64,000 nt of DNA, from NCBI RefSeq assembly GCF_000473165.1, contig NZ_KI421504.1, positions 434,596 through 498,595 of the forward strand, written 5' to 3'. Under the pieces are notes generated by a model that searched no databases, had not been told where the DNA came from, and saw only the letters and a program-made list of their open reading frames with translations. Within the stretch, counting starts at the first letter, position 1. Every line of letters starts with the position of its first letter. The position numbers were made by a program, and so were the translations under genes. This stretch comes from Leisingera aquimarina DSM 24565 (GTDB lineage: Bacteria > Pseudomonadota > Alphaproteobacteria > Rhodobacterales > Rhodobacteraceae). Of this stretch, positions 8,541 through 17,012 are shown piece after piece.

Positions 8541-9302
8541 ATGGGCAGGATCATGGACCGGCTTATGCACCTGCGCAGCCTGCGCCGCTGGCGCGCAGCC
8601 GCAGAAGACTCGGCCCGCGCGCCGCTGTCTGAACTGCGCCGCCAGCGCAACCAGGCCCGCCAGCTGCGCACCCATCTGGACCGGCTGATCCACACCGCCG
8701 ATGGCCGCCTGGCGCTGCCGCAGATCGGCTCCTCCTTCTTTCCCCGCCCGCATGGCACCGACTGGTCCTGGCGCCCGGAGCTATGGCGCGGGCCGCTGCC
8801 CGAATGCGGGCTGTCCTCCGTCCCCGCCAAGGCCCGGCTCGGCGACGAGGTGCAGCTGTTTCACGATTGCGCCTTCTCCGAACTGACCCTGCGCCAGCTA
8901 CGCAACACCCGCGAAGAGGACCTTGCTCCCTTCGGCCTGCGCATGGATGTGTTTCAGTTCGACGGCTCGTTCCTGTCGCTGGTGATCGACCTGCCGCCCG
9001 CCGCTGCCAATGGCATGACCCGGCAGCATCTGCTGCGGATCGACAGTATTATCGAATCCGAAAAACCGATCGAGATCTTCGCCCGGCTCAACATCCAGCA
9101 CGGCCCCAATACCGAACAGATCGTGCGCGAGCTGCCGCAGCAGGAAAAAAACATCGTGGTGGAGTTCGACCTGGCCTATTCCAAGCTGAACGAGAAGCGG
9201 ATCGAAAAGATCTGGCTTGATCTGATATTTGAAGCGCCGGATATGAACCAGGTGATCCTGCGCGATCTGACCTTCTCGCGCCACCGCCGCGCGGCGATCT
9301 GA
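8541..9302 (+). CDS. Conserved hypothetical protein (DUF6478-like)
   Basis: A 253-residue soluble protein without signal peptide or membrane segments. The start follows GAGAGAG. The N-terminal 60 residues are strongly basic and helical (LRRWRAAAED, ELRRQRNQARQ). The rest alternates strands, with features such as GSSFFPRPHGTDWSWRPELW, LRMDVFQFDGSFLSLVIDLP and EKRIEKIWLDLIFEAP. I associate this layout with the DUF6478 family of Rhodobacteraceae, from memory and with moderate certainty. The beta-rich part looks like a carbohydrate-binding or jelly-roll fold. The gene at 9316 follows after 13 bases, so the two are almost certainly co-transcribed. Confidence 0.75.
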   Translation: MGRIMDRLMHLRSLRRWRAAAEDSARAPLSELRRQRNQARQLRTHLDRLIHTADGRLALPQIGSSFFPRPHGTDWSWRPELWRGPLPECGLSSVPAKARLGDEVQLFHDCAFSELTLRQLRNTREEDLAPFGLRMDVFQFDGSFLSLVIDLPPAAANGMTRQHLLRIDSIIESEKPIEIFARLNIQHGPNTEQIVRELPQQEKNIVVEFDLAYSKLNEKRIEKIWLDLIFEAPDMNQVILRDLTFSRHRRAAI

Positions 9303-9315
9303 GGAACCCTGAGCC

Positions 9316-9693
9316 ATGAGCGACCTGTCACTGACCAAAATCCGCTTCCGCAACGGCATCTGGGAGGGCCGGATCAGCAACGCCCCCGCCAGTGGAGCGC
9401 GGCCCGAAATTTCCGTGATGTTTCAGGATCAGCCGGTGGCCGATGCAAAACTGGAGGAAGGCCAGGCCGGCGGCGAATGGCTGGTGTCAGTCCCCGTCCC
9501 GGCCGAGGCGCTGGCTGACGGGGTGCAGACCTTCGTGATTTTCGATGCTGCCGACAGCACCCGGCTGGGTGATTTCACCCTGATTGCGGGGGAGGCCGTG
9601 GCAGACGATCTGCGCGCAGAAGTGGAGCTGCTGCGCGCAGAACTCGACATGCTGAAGCGTGCTTTCCGCCGCCACTGCCTGGAAACCACCTGA
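9316..9693 (+). CDS. Small conserved hypothetical protein with C-terminal coiled coil
   Basis: A 125-residue protein. Residues 1-95 are predicted beta strands (KIRFRNGIWEGRI, PEISVMFQDQPV, VQTFVIFDAADSTRLGDFTLI). Residues 98-120 form an acidic/leucine heptad pattern (LRAEVELLRAELDMLKRAF), a likely short coiled coil. It begins 13 bases after the preceding unknown gene and ends 7 bases from the convergent PEP-mutase-family gene. The strand region resembles small domains attached to glycan-related proteins in the same bacteria, which is weak. Function unknown. Confidence 0.75.
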   Translation: MSDLSLTKIRFRNGIWEGRISNAPASGARPEISVMFQDQPVADAKLEEGQAGGEWLVSVPVPAEALADGVQTFVIFDAADSTRLGDFTLIAGEAVADDLRAEVELLRAELDMLKRAFRRHCLETT

Positions 9694-9700
9694 GCGGCGG

Positions 9701-10444
9701 TTACTCCAACGTTTGGAAATGCTCCGCCAGCACCTGCATCAGCTTGGCATGCGGGATCGGGCCATAGCTGCAACGCGCCACCCCGGTTTGCCGGGCTGTC
9801 TCAAGCGTGATGCCGCGCATCATCGTGTTGACCGGCAGACAGCAGCCCTCGCAGACTTGTGCAATCAGATCCGGATCGGTCAAGCCCGGGATGAAATACC
9901 CATTGCCGCCGGCCTCGGCATAAGCCGCGCCGCGCTCCAGCGCCTCCGCCATCAGGCCCGCGTGTTTCGACGCATCTTTTTCCTTCAGAAACAAATCTGT
10001 GCGCGCATTAACGAAGATATCCGCATTGGCCGCCCGCACCGCGGCAACCCTCTGGGCCTGCTCTTCAATGCTGTAGAACTCCGCCGTCCCAACCACTTGG
10101 TCCTCAAAGTTCAGCCCCACGGCACCGGTTTCGGCCAGCCGTTTCACATTGGCGGTCAGCTGCTCCGGTTCGCGGGCATAGCCGCCCTCGAAATCAATCG
10201 TTACCGGCAGCTCCGTCGCCGCAACGATGCGCTCTGCATTGCCCAGAACAAACTCCAGCGGGATCTGTTCGCCGTCCGGAAATCCCTGCGCCGCCGCCAC
10301 CGGATAGCTGCCGGTTGCCAATGCTGCAGCGCCCGCCCTGGCAATCGCCTTGGCACTGCCTGCATCCCAGATGTTGTACAAAACCACCGGGTTGCCTGGC
10401 TGGTGCAGCGCCGCAAAGGCGCGTGCGCGGTCGGAATATGTCAT
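9701..10444 (-). CDS. Isocitrate lyase/PEP mutase family protein
   Basis: A 247-residue TIM-barrel enzyme of the isocitrate lyase/phosphoenolpyruvate mutase superfamily. Diagnostic segments are NIWDAGSAKAIARAGA near the N-terminus, VTIDFEGGYA in the middle and IFVNARTDLFL. The catalytic KKCGH of true isocitrate lyases is absent and the protein is far shorter, so it belongs to the small oxaloacetate-decarboxylase or carboxyphosphonoenolpyruvate-type branch. The exact substrate is not deducible. Its ATG overlaps the stop of ada by 4 bases, an unusual partnership suggesting it is translated from the ada message. Confidence 0.85.
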   Translation of the reverse strand: MTYSDRARAFAALHQPGNPVVLYNIWDAGSAKAIARAGAAALATGSYPVAAAQGFPDGEQIPLEFVLGNAERIVAATELPVTIDFEGGYAREPEQLTANVKRLAETGAVGLNFEDQVVGTAEFYSIEEQAQRVAAVRAANADIFVNARTDLFLKEKDASKHAGLMAEALERGAAYAEAGGNGYFIPGLTDPDLIAQVCEGCCLPVNTMMRGITLETARQTGVARCSYGPIPHAKLMQVLAEHFQTLE

Positions 10445-11505
10445 GCAGAAATCCTCTGTTTGTAGCTTGTCTCAATCTCGATCAGCCGCTGCTTGCGCCA
10501 CAAACCGCCGCCATAGCCGGTCAGCGATCCATCGGCAGCAAGCACCCTGTGGCAAGGCACCACCAGCGCCAGCTGGTTGGAACCATTGGCCCGCGCCACC
10601 GCGCGAGTGGCCGAATCCCGGCCCAGCTCGCGCGCGATCTGCGAATAACTGCGGGTTTCGCCCGCCGGAATGGTCAGCAGATAGCGCCAGACCTCGCGTT
10701 CGAATCCGGTGCCATGCAGGGCCAGCGGGGTTTGGAAATCCGCCCCCTCGCCCGCAAAGAACCGCTGCAGCTCATCGGCGATCTGTTGCGTCGGCGCCGG
10801 CCGCCCAAAGCCGAGCCCCCCTGGCTGCGCCTTTTGCAGCTTGGCCACTTCGCGCGGCAATGCCTTGCGGTCGGCAAACTCCAGCAGATGCAGCTGGTGT
10901 CGGCAGCTGATTGCAATCATCGCGCCCAGCGGCGTATCGATCCAGTCGGCCAGCAGCAGCGCGTCCTTGCGGAATGCCCCGGGCGCAATCCCCACCAGTT
11001 TTGCAAAGGCCGCGCGAAAGGCGCTGGCGCTCTCAAAACCCGCATCGATCTGCGCAGCAATCACCGGCTCGCCGGCCTTCAGCGCGGTGAACCCCTCGCG
11101 CAGGCGGCGCTGCCGGGCCATTTCCAGAAAGGTCATGCCGAAATGCCGCTTGAAGGCCCGCCGCACGGTGGACGCATCCAGCCCCATCCGCGCAAGGTCC
11201 CCCTCGCCCCAGCGGTACGCCGGGCGTTCCTCCAGCTTGGTCAGCAGATCCTGAACAACTGGATCACCCCCTGCAGCCGCCGCCAGCGGTTTGCAGCGTT
11301 TGCAGGCGCGGAACCCCGCTTCGATACATTGGCCGGGGCTGGCAAAGAACTGGCAATTCTCGAACTTCGGATTGCGCGCCGCGCAGGTTAGCCGGCAGAA
11401 AATACCGGTCGAGGTCACGCCGACATAGGCGCGCCCCTCATAGGCGTCATCACGGGTGATCAGCGCTTGGTACAGCGTCTGGGAATCAGGCAGGTCAAAC
11501 ATCAT
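10441..11505 (-). CDS. ada: Ada: DNA alkylation repair protein and transcriptional regulator
   Basis: A 354-residue trifunctional Ada protein. The N-terminal zinc domain has Cys37, Cys41, Cys68 and Cys71 (FCRLTC and ACKRC), where Cys37 is expected to take methyl groups from phosphotriesters. An AraC-type helix-turn-helix region follows at about residues 85-175. The C-terminal O6-methylguanine methyltransferase has the acceptor site PCHR with Cys318. In the family, methylation of the N-terminal Cys turns the protein into an activator of its own promoter. Two adjacent ATGs (11505, 11502) are possible starts, and longer in-frame extensions look non-coding. A near-match to the Ada box (AAAGCGCG within 11731-11745, minus strand) is present but about 230 bases upstream. 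Confidence 0.92.
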   Translation of the reverse strand: MMFDLPDSQTLYQALITRDDAYEGRAYVGVTSTGIFCRLTCAARNPKFENCQFFASPGQCIEAGFRACKRCKPLAAAAGGDPVVQDLLTKLEERPAYRWGEGDLARMGLDASTVRRAFKRHFGMTFLEMARQRRLREGFTALKAGEPVIAAQIDAGFESASAFRAAFAKLVGIAPGAFRKDALLLADWIDTPLGAMIAISCRHQLHLLEFADRKALPREVAKLQKAQPGGLGFGRPAPTQQIADELQRFFAGEGADFQTPLALHGTGFEREVWRYLLTIPAGETRSYSQIARELGRDSATRAVARANGSNQLALVVPCHRVLAADGSLTGYGGGLWRKQRLIEIETSYKQRISA

Positions 11506-11587
11506 GGGGCAAGCATAGACCAGCATTACCCGCCAATGCGCCGAAGATCGGGCGTTGATGTTCACTTTGGCGACAGGACAGGGAAAA

Positions 11588-11725
11588 GCCGGGCAGAGCC
11601 CGTCCGCGGGCGGGCGGCGGAACTTTTGAGAAAGGCAGTTTATCCCGCCAAACCCTCCAACGCAGCGTATGAAGCCCGACCTCCCCGAAGAGCCCGCCCG
11701 TTGGGGCGGACGGGCTCTGCCCGGC
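11588..11725. repeat. Perfect 20-bp inverted repeat with 98-bp spacer
   Basis: The arm at 11588-11607 begins GCCGGGCAGAGCCCGT, and the arm at 11706-11725 is its exact reverse complement. The right arm is preceded by a local hairpin (GCCCGCCCG ... GGCGGACGGGC). It lies between ada and the 3' end of ctpA. It could be a miniature element, a long-range transcript structure or a remnant; no coding capacity is evident inside. Confidence 0.7.
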
Positions 11726-11929
11726 GGCGCTGCGCGCTTTGATTCCGGGCGGGGTGTTGCGCGGCCGCCGTACGTTGCCTTCACGCGATCCTCACGCTCC
11801 CATGCCAGACTGCCTGCTGATCGAGATCACCCGCCATGGCCCCGCGCATGGGCCATGATACAAGGCGCAGGCATCTGTGAGGCTGCCTGCGTACCCCCCG
11901 GAGACCGGCCCCGATAAAAAGGGGGTCGT

Positions 11930-11943
11930 TCAGGAATTCCTGA
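11930..11943. promoter_or_regulatory. 14-bp perfect palindrome
   Basis: TCAGGAATTCCTGA is a perfect dyad in the gene-free stretch. It could be an operator for a dimeric regulator, but it lies over 400 bases from the ada start and beyond the ctpA terminator, so the target is unclear. Confidence 0.35.
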
Positions 11944-12067
11944 CCGAGCAGGCCCCGCGGGGTCTGTCCATTCTCTAAACGGCGGCGCCGCCACCCCTAA
12001 TTAACGGCCCCCGGTAAGACGAAGAATTCAGAATCCGCCGCTATTTCCAGGTGGCACTGCAGACATG

Positions 12068-12092
12068 AAAAAGGCCGCCCTCCCGGACGGCC
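12068..12092 (-). terminator. Rho-independent terminator of the gpmI-envC-ctpA operon
   Basis: On the minus strand the transcript would read GGCCGTCC, loop, GGGCGGCC and then five Ts, starting 28 bases after the ctpA stop. The stem is GC-rich with one G-U pair. This fits an intrinsic terminator. Confidence 0.75.
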
Positions 12093-12119
12093 CCTTTTGT
12101 GCTGCTTGCAGGCCGGGTC

Positions 12120-13454
12120 TTACTTCGGTCCCAATGCCACCATCCCCTTCAGGATGTCGATGGCATAGGCCAGCTGGTAATCCTCTTCGCGCAGTTCGGC
12201 GGCTTTCTCGGCCTTTTCGCGCTCCTCCTCGATCTGGCGGATTTCATCCTCGGACAGGCTGTCGTTGTTCAGGCTGCCGCGCAGGTCCGCCTCCGAGCGG
12301 GAGCGGCGGGCAGGCGAGTCGCTCTCCTCCTCGGCTGCGGCCCTGCGGCGGGGTTGCGCCACCACGATGTCAGGAGAGACGCCCAACGCCTGGATCGACC
12401 GGCCCGACGGCGTGTAATAGCGCGCGGTGGTCAGACGCATGGCGCCGTCGCCTTTCAGCGGCATCACAGTCTGCACCGACCCTTTGCCAAAAGACTTAGT
12501 GCCGATCACGATGGCGCGGCGGTGATCCTGCAGCGCACCGGCCACAATTTCCGAGGCCGAGGCCGAGCCGCCGTTGATCAGCACCACAATCGGTTTGCCA
12601 TCAGCCAGGTCGCCCGGGGTTGCGTTGAACCGCTCGCCATCCTCGGGGTCGCGGCCGCGGGTCGAGACGATCTCACCCGATTCCAGGAAGCTGTCCGCCA
12701 CCCTGATTGCCTGGGTCAGCAGCCCGCCCGGGTTGTTGCGCAGGTCCAGCACGATGCCGTTGACGTTGTCGATGCCGCCGGCGTCCTCAATCTGCTTTTT
12801 CAGATTTTCCTCAAGGTTCGGCGTGGTTTGATCGTTAAAGGTGGTGATCCGCATCACCACGGTATCGCCCTCGGTGCGGGCGCGCACCGCGGTCAGTTTG
12901 ATGGTGTCGCGGATGATCGACACATCAAACGGCTCGCTCTCGCCTTCGCGCACCACGGTGATCACGATTTCAGACCCCACCGGCCCGCGCATCAGGGTGA
13001 CCGCATCATCCAGCGACAGGCCCAGCACGCTTTCGCCGTCCACATGGGTGATGAAATCGCCGGCTTCCATCCCGGCCTCATCCGCCGGGGTGCCGTCGAT
13101 CGGCGAGACCACTTTGACAAAGCCCTCTTCCTGGGTGACTTCGATCCCCAGGCCGCCGAATTCGCCGCGGGTCTGCACCCGCATGCTGGCCGCGTCATCC
13201 GGCGACAGATAGCTCGAGTGCGGATCCAGCGAGGTCAGCATGCCGCCGATCGCCGCCTCGATCAGCTCTTTCTCATCGACTTCCTCGACATATTGCGCGC
13301 GGATACGCTCGAAGATGTCGCCGAACAGGTCCAGCTGCTCATAAACATTGGCCTCGCGCGCGCCTTCCTGCGCCAGCAAGGGGCCCGCCACATAGGTTGT
13401 TGCCACGATCCCTGCCAGCGTGCCGCCAATGGCGGCCATCGCAAATTTTTTCAT
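12120..13454 (-). CDS. ctpA: Carboxyl-terminal processing protease (S41)
   Basis: A 444-residue periplasmic S41 protease. A signal peptide or anchor covers residues 1-29 (ending GPLLAQ). The PDZ domain is at about 95-175, including the GEFGGLGIEV carboxylate-binding loop. The catalytic core has GGSASASEIVAGAL at 295-308 and KSFGKG at 320-325, supplying the Ser/Lys dyad (Lys324). The C-terminal 70 residues are charged and helical. I start at ATG 13454 because it gives a clean signal peptide; an in-frame ATG at 13469 would overlap envC. Pairing with envC and gpmI on one strand is a conserved arrangement in this group and suggests a role in cell-wall hydrolase control. Confidence 0.93.
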   Translation of the reverse strand: MKKFAMAAIGGTLAGIVATTYVAGPLLAQEGAREANVYEQLDLFGDIFERIRAQYVEEVDEKELIEAAIGGMLTSLDPHSSYLSPDDAASMRVQTRGEFGGLGIEVTQEEGFVKVVSPIDGTPADEAGMEAGDFITHVDGESVLGLSLDDAVTLMRGPVGSEIVITVVREGESEPFDVSIIRDTIKLTAVRARTEGDTVVMRITTFNDQTTPNLEENLKKQIEDAGGIDNVNGIVLDLRNNPGGLLTQAIRVADSFLESGEIVSTRGRDPEDGERFNATPGDLADGKPIVVLINGGSASASEIVAGALQDHRRAIVIGTKSFGKGSVQTVMPLKGDGAMRLTTARYYTPSGRSIQALGVSPDIVVAQPRRRAAAEEESDSPARRSRSEADLRGSLNNDSLSEDEIRQIEEEREKAEKAAELREEDYQLAYAIDILKGMVALGPK

Positions 13455-13461
13455 CAAGCCT

Positions 13462-14595
13462 TCATCCACCTTTTCCAGTGCGGAACCATGTTTCCGGGTC
13501 CACCGGGCTGTTGTCCATTCTCACTTCTATATAGAGCGTTTCTGTCCGGTCAGTTCCACCCCCTTCACCGCTTAGTGACAGAATTGCATCCGGCTTGGGG
13601 TTTTCTCCGCTCATCAGGCCGACCGGGGTGCCCTCGGGAATCACTTGGCCCGCCTCGCCAAAAACCTCGGCCAGGCCGGAGAGCACAAACAGCGTGTCCG
13701 CCTGCGGTTCCAGAATCACCACATTGCCCAGATCCAAGAGCGGCCCGCGGTAGCGGATTGTGGCGGCGGCCGGCGCGGTGACCAGGGCACGCGGACGGGC
13801 AGCAATCAACAGACCGGGGCGGGCAATGCCTGCTGCATCCCGTTCGCCATATCCACGCAACATCAGCCCTTCGACCGGCAGCGCCAAGGTGCCGCGCAGG
13901 TCTGTGATGTCGGCGCTGGTCTTTGCGATGTCGCCGTCGGCAATCTCGGCCAGCCCGTCGGCAAATCCCGACAGGGTTTCCGTCGAGGAAATCAGGATCG
14001 CGGTGCGCACCGGATCGGCGGTAAAGCGGCGCGGCAGGGTGGTGCGGTCGGCAATCGCGGTCGACAACTGCACCCGCGCGGACTGCACCCCCGCCAGCCC
14101 CTCTTCCAGCGTTCTGGCCGCGTTCTGCTGCAGCAGCCGCAGGCCTTGCACCTCATCCAGATCCGCCTTCAGCGACTGAGCCCTGGAGTGCAGGGCCGGG
14201 GTCACCTCGGCCAGCATCATCGCGGACCGTGCCGCGCCCAATGGCCCGGAGGGATGCACCATCAGCACCGGCGGCGGCGAGGTTTCAATAGTCTGGATAA
14301 TCCCCAGCAGCCCCGAGACCTCCTCTTGCCGGGCGGCCAATTGCGCACTCAGCTGCGCCTCGCGGCGTGCCACCCGGCGCAACCCGTCGCGCATCGCCGC
14401 CAGCCCGGCCTCGAACGCCTGCACGGTTGCGGTCAGTGCCCTCACCCGGTCGCGGGAGCTGCCGGCCTCCTGCAATTGCACCGATGCCCCCTCCAGCTGC
14501 GCCGCGGCCTCGCGCGCGGCCCCTGCCGGATCCGCTGCCGCCTGCAGCGGCGCGGCCAGCAGCGCCAGCAGAAAAAGGCCCGCGCGCAGCGTCAT
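13462..14595 (-). CDS. Murein hydrolase activator EnvC-like protein
   Basis: A 377-residue exported protein: signal peptide at residues 1-21 (LLALLAAPLQAAA), a long coiled-coil region to about 230 (AAQLEGASVQLQEA, REAQLSAQLAARQEE) and a C-terminal LytM/M23-like domain (about 245-377). That domain lacks the HxH metal site of active M23 peptidases, as in EnvC, whose role is to activate amidases at the septum. It overlaps the end of gpmI by 4 bases and ends 7 bases before ctpA, so the three form a tight operon. Confidence 0.85.
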   Translation of the reverse strand: MTLRAGLFLLALLAAPLQAAADPAGAAREAAAQLEGASVQLQEAGSSRDRVRALTATVQAFEAGLAAMRDGLRRVARREAQLSAQLAARQEEVSGLLGIIQTIETSPPPVLMVHPSGPLGAARSAMMLAEVTPALHSRAQSLKADLDEVQGLRLLQQNAARTLEEGLAGVQSARVQLSTAIADRTTLPRRFTADPVRTAILISSTETLSGFADGLAEIADGDIAKTSADITDLRGTLALPVEGLMLRGYGERDAAGIARPGLLIAARPRALVTAPAAATIRYRGPLLDLGNVVILEPQADTLFVLSGLAEVFGEAGQVIPEGTPVGLMSGENPKPDAILSLSGEGGGTDRTETLYIEVRMDNSPVDPETWFRTGKGG

Positions 14596-16109
14596 GACAG
14601 CAGGCTTTCCCCGGTCATCTCTGCCGGTTTTTCCAGCCCCATCAGCTCAAGAAGGGTCGGCGCCAGATCTGCCAGCCGGCCATCGCGCAAACGCGCGCCC
14701 TCCGGCCCGCCGACCAGCGCCACCGGCACCAGATTCAGCGTATGCGCAGTATGGGCGCCGCCGGTTTCCGGGTCCACCATCACCTCGCAATTGCCGTGAT
14801 CGGCGGTGACGATCATCGCACCGCCCGCCTTCTGCAGCGCCGCGACTACCTCTGCCAGACCGCGGTCCACCGCCTCGCAGGCCAGCATCGCCGCTTTCAG
14901 ATCGCCGGTATGGCCGACCATGTCCGGGTTGGCGTAATTGGTGACAATAAGGTCATAGCCTGCTTCAATCGCCTCAACGAATTTCGCTGTCACTTCCGGC
15001 GCGGACATCTCCGGCTGCAGGTCATACGTCGCCACATTCGGCGACTTCGGCATGAACCGGGCTTCGCCTTCTTCCGGATCTTCCTTGCCGCCATTCAGGA
15101 AAAACGTCACATGCGGGTACTTCTCGGTCTCCGCCAGCCGAAACTGGCTTTTGCCCTGCTTCGCCACCCATGCGCCCAGCGTGTTCACAATTGCCGCCTT
15201 GGGATAACACGTAGTCATGTAATCGCTATGGCTGTCGGAATACTCCACCATGCCCAGCAATGCGGCCAGGTCCGGGCGGGTGCCGGTGTCGAATTCGGCA
15301 AAGCGAGGTTCACCGATGGCGCGCAGGATTTCCCGTGCCCGGTCGGCGCGGAAATTAAGGCAGAAGAACCCGTCCCCATCCTTCACACCGCCATAGCCCG
15401 ACAGCACAGTGGCTGCGATGAATTCATCAGTTTCCGACTGGTTATAGGCATGATCCACCGCGCCGTGGGCATTCATCCCCGGCCGCCCCTTGGCGTGGAT
15501 CATCGCGTCATAGGCCTCGCTTACCCGGCCCCAGCGGTTGTCGCGGTCCATAGCAAAATATCGCCCGGTCACAGTGGCAATCCGCGCGCCTTCGGGCAGT
15601 TTTTCCTCTAGCCGGCGGAAGTGGCGGAACGCCGATTTCGGCGCCACGTCGCGCCCGTCGGTGATGGCATGCAACCAGACCGGCACGCCTGCATCCGTCA
15701 CCGCCTTCACTGCCGCCAGGATGTGGCTGATATGCCCATGCACCCCGCCGTCTGAGACCAGCCCCATCAAATGCGCCGCGCCGCCGGTTTCCTTCAGCCG
15801 CGCGATAAAGGCTTGCAGGGCCTCGTTTTCAAAGAACGAGCCGTCCTCGATCGCCAGGTCGATCTGGCCCAGGTCCATCGCCACCACCCGGCCCGCTCCG
15901 ATATTGGTGTGGCCGACCTCGGAGTTGCCCATCTGCCCAGTCGGCAGACCGACATCCGGCCCATGGGTGATCAGCCGGGCGGCCGGCCCCCTGGCCAGGA
16001 TTGCATCGAAGGTTGGAGTGTTCGCCAGATACGGCGCGTTTGCCTTGCCCGGCTCGCCACTGCCCCAGCCGTCAAGAATGCACAGGACAACGGGTTTCGG
16101 TGCGGTCAT
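14592..16109 (-). CDS. gpmI: 2,3-bisphosphoglycerate-independent phosphoglycerate mutase
   Basis: A 505-residue cytoplasmic glycolytic enzyme of the alkaline phosphatase superfamily, interconverting 3- and 2-phosphoglycerate through a phosphoserine. CILDGWG near residue 13 supplies a metal-binding Asp, and QMGNSEVGHTNIGAGR holds the nucleophile Ser63. Later metal-binding segments NYANPDMVGHTGD and VTADHGNCE are intact. Length matches the family. It leads the operon, with envC starting inside its last codons (4-base overlap). Confidence 0.97.
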   Translation of the reverse strand: MTAPKPVVLCILDGWGSGEPGKANAPYLANTPTFDAILARGPAARLITHGPDVGLPTGQMGNSEVGHTNIGAGRVVAMDLGQIDLAIEDGSFFENEALQAFIARLKETGGAAHLMGLVSDGGVHGHISHILAAVKAVTDAGVPVWLHAITDGRDVAPKSAFRHFRRLEEKLPEGARIATVTGRYFAMDRDNRWGRVSEAYDAMIHAKGRPGMNAHGAVDHAYNQSETDEFIAATVLSGYGGVKDGDGFFCLNFRADRAREILRAIGEPRFAEFDTGTRPDLAALLGMVEYSDSHSDYMTTCYPKAAIVNTLGAWVAKQGKSQFRLAETEKYPHVTFFLNGGKEDPEEGEARFMPKSPNVATYDLQPEMSAPEVTAKFVEAIEAGYDLIVTNYANPDMVGHTGDLKAAMLACEAVDRGLAEVVAALQKAGGAMIVTADHGNCEVMVDPETGGAHTAHTLNLVPVALVGGPEGARLRDGRLADLAPTLLELMGLEKPAEMTGESLLS

Positions 16110-16244
16110 GAGTCGGCTCCGGGGCTGGGCAAGGTTGGCAATGTTCGCAAGCCTTCTAACGCCTTGCCGCGCCGGGGTGAACCGGCATTCCTGCCACAGT
16201 TGGCGTTATCAGCGCGCGGGTCCGGTGCATTGCCTGCCAATCCG

Positions 16245-16266
16245 CTTCTTCTTTGTCAAAATACTC
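16245..16266. repeat. CTTC-CTTTG-AAATACTC motif, copy 3
   Basis: CTTCTTCTTTGTCAAAATAC followed by TC, abutting the stop codon of the small gene at 16265-16690. It is the same motif as at 131, 4047 and 17013. Confidence 0.55.
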
Positions 16267-16690
16267 ATTCCCCAGCCAGGGCCGCCGTGCAGCTGCCAGA
16301 GTTCTGCGGAACCAGGACAGGCACCCGGCGCGTCAGGTCGCTGTTCAGCATTCCCGCCGAGAAGTACCTGCCCAACACGCCCGGCTGCAGGAGATCGGCA
16401 TTGCCATTCAGGAAGGCGTCCGTGTCCTGATAGCCGCCCGCCGCCATCCGCTCCGCTGTCAGGTTCAGGAACGCGAGCGTCACCGCGACGTTGAATTCCT
16501 CCGGCACCCCGGCGGCCTCTGTCAACTGGCGCAACCCGCGGGCGTAGATGGCCATGCCCTCGAACACCTCATGGCGCGAGAGGATTTCATAGGCCACTCC
16601 CAGATGGGCCCGGTGGCTGAAGCCCTGCGGCTGCAGGGTGCCCGCGGCCAGTTCCGCTGCCATCACGGCATAATCGGTGCCTACGCTCAT
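16265..16690 (-). CDS. Conserved hypothetical protein
   Basis: A 141-residue soluble, largely helical protein. FSHRAHLGVAYEILSRHE near residue 24 and EFNVAVTLAFLNLTAERMA near residue 64 recall a family of small unknown proteins with an F-[DS]-H-R-x-H motif, but I cannot attach a function. Its start overlaps the stop of the upstream gene by 4 bases (16687-16690), so the two are translated together. The CTTC...AAATACTC motif begins at its 3' end. Confidence 0.75.
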   Translation of the reverse strand: MSVGTDYAVMAAELAAGTLQPQGFSHRAHLGVAYEILSRHEVFEGMAIYARGLRQLTEAAGVPEEFNVAVTLAFLNLTAERMAAGGYQDTDAFLNGNADLLQPGVLGRYFSAGMLNSDLTRRVPVLVPQNSGSCTAALAGE

Positions 16691-16935
16691 TGCGGGTCCT
16701 CCATCAGGCGGTAGCTGTCGGCGGCGGTCAGGTCCAGCCCGTAAACCGCGCGCAGCGTTTCGATTTTGCCAAGGCTTTCATCCGAGAACGGCGCCTTGCC
16801 CTCAAAGCGTGCAACGCCATGCCTTCGACCGGTTCGTCCACCGAAATATCCAGATATCTCCGCCAGCGCCTTCATAGTGTTCAATAGCCGCGTCTCCAAA
16901 CGCAGCCCGGTTTGCACCCGTGTTGCTGTTTTCAT
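16687..16935 (-). CDS. Small hypothetical protein
   Basis: An 82-residue basic protein. ATG 16935 is preceded by AAGGAGAG. The N-terminal half (TRLLNTMKALAEISGYFGGRTGRRHGVARFEG) is rich in Gly and Arg, and the C-terminal half is helical and ends in LMEDPQ. I do not recognise the family. It overlaps the next gene by 4 bases, which suggests a two-gene unit at the left edge of the accessory region. Confidence 0.7.
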   Translation of the reverse strand: MKTATRVQTGLRLETRLLNTMKALAEISGYFGGRTGRRHGVARFEGKAPFSDESLGKIETLRAVYGLDLTAADSYRLMEDPQ

Positions 16936-17012
16936 CACGCTCTCCTTTCGGGAGGTGATATAGAGGGCATTGGTAGCAAGATACCTGGATTTACCCCTTA
17001 AGTTCCCCGCCC

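Larger units (their letters stand above)
11506..12119. other. 614-base gene-free stretch upstream of ada
   Basis: No convincing gene is present. The stretch holds a perfect 20-bp inverted repeat (11588-11607 with 11706-11725), a 14-bp palindrome at 11930-11943 and the ctpA terminator at 12068-12092. Short frames exist on both strands but lack ribosome sites and coding character. The ada promoter must lie here. Confidence 0.6.

Noticed and set aside
11669-11917. 82-codon frame upstream of ada
   Set aside because: Runs through the inverted repeat, Pro/Arg-rich, no ribosome site.
12099-13781. 560-codon open frame opposite ctpA and envC
   Set aside because: Shadow of the S41 protease gene, His/Gln/Arg-rich and without family features.
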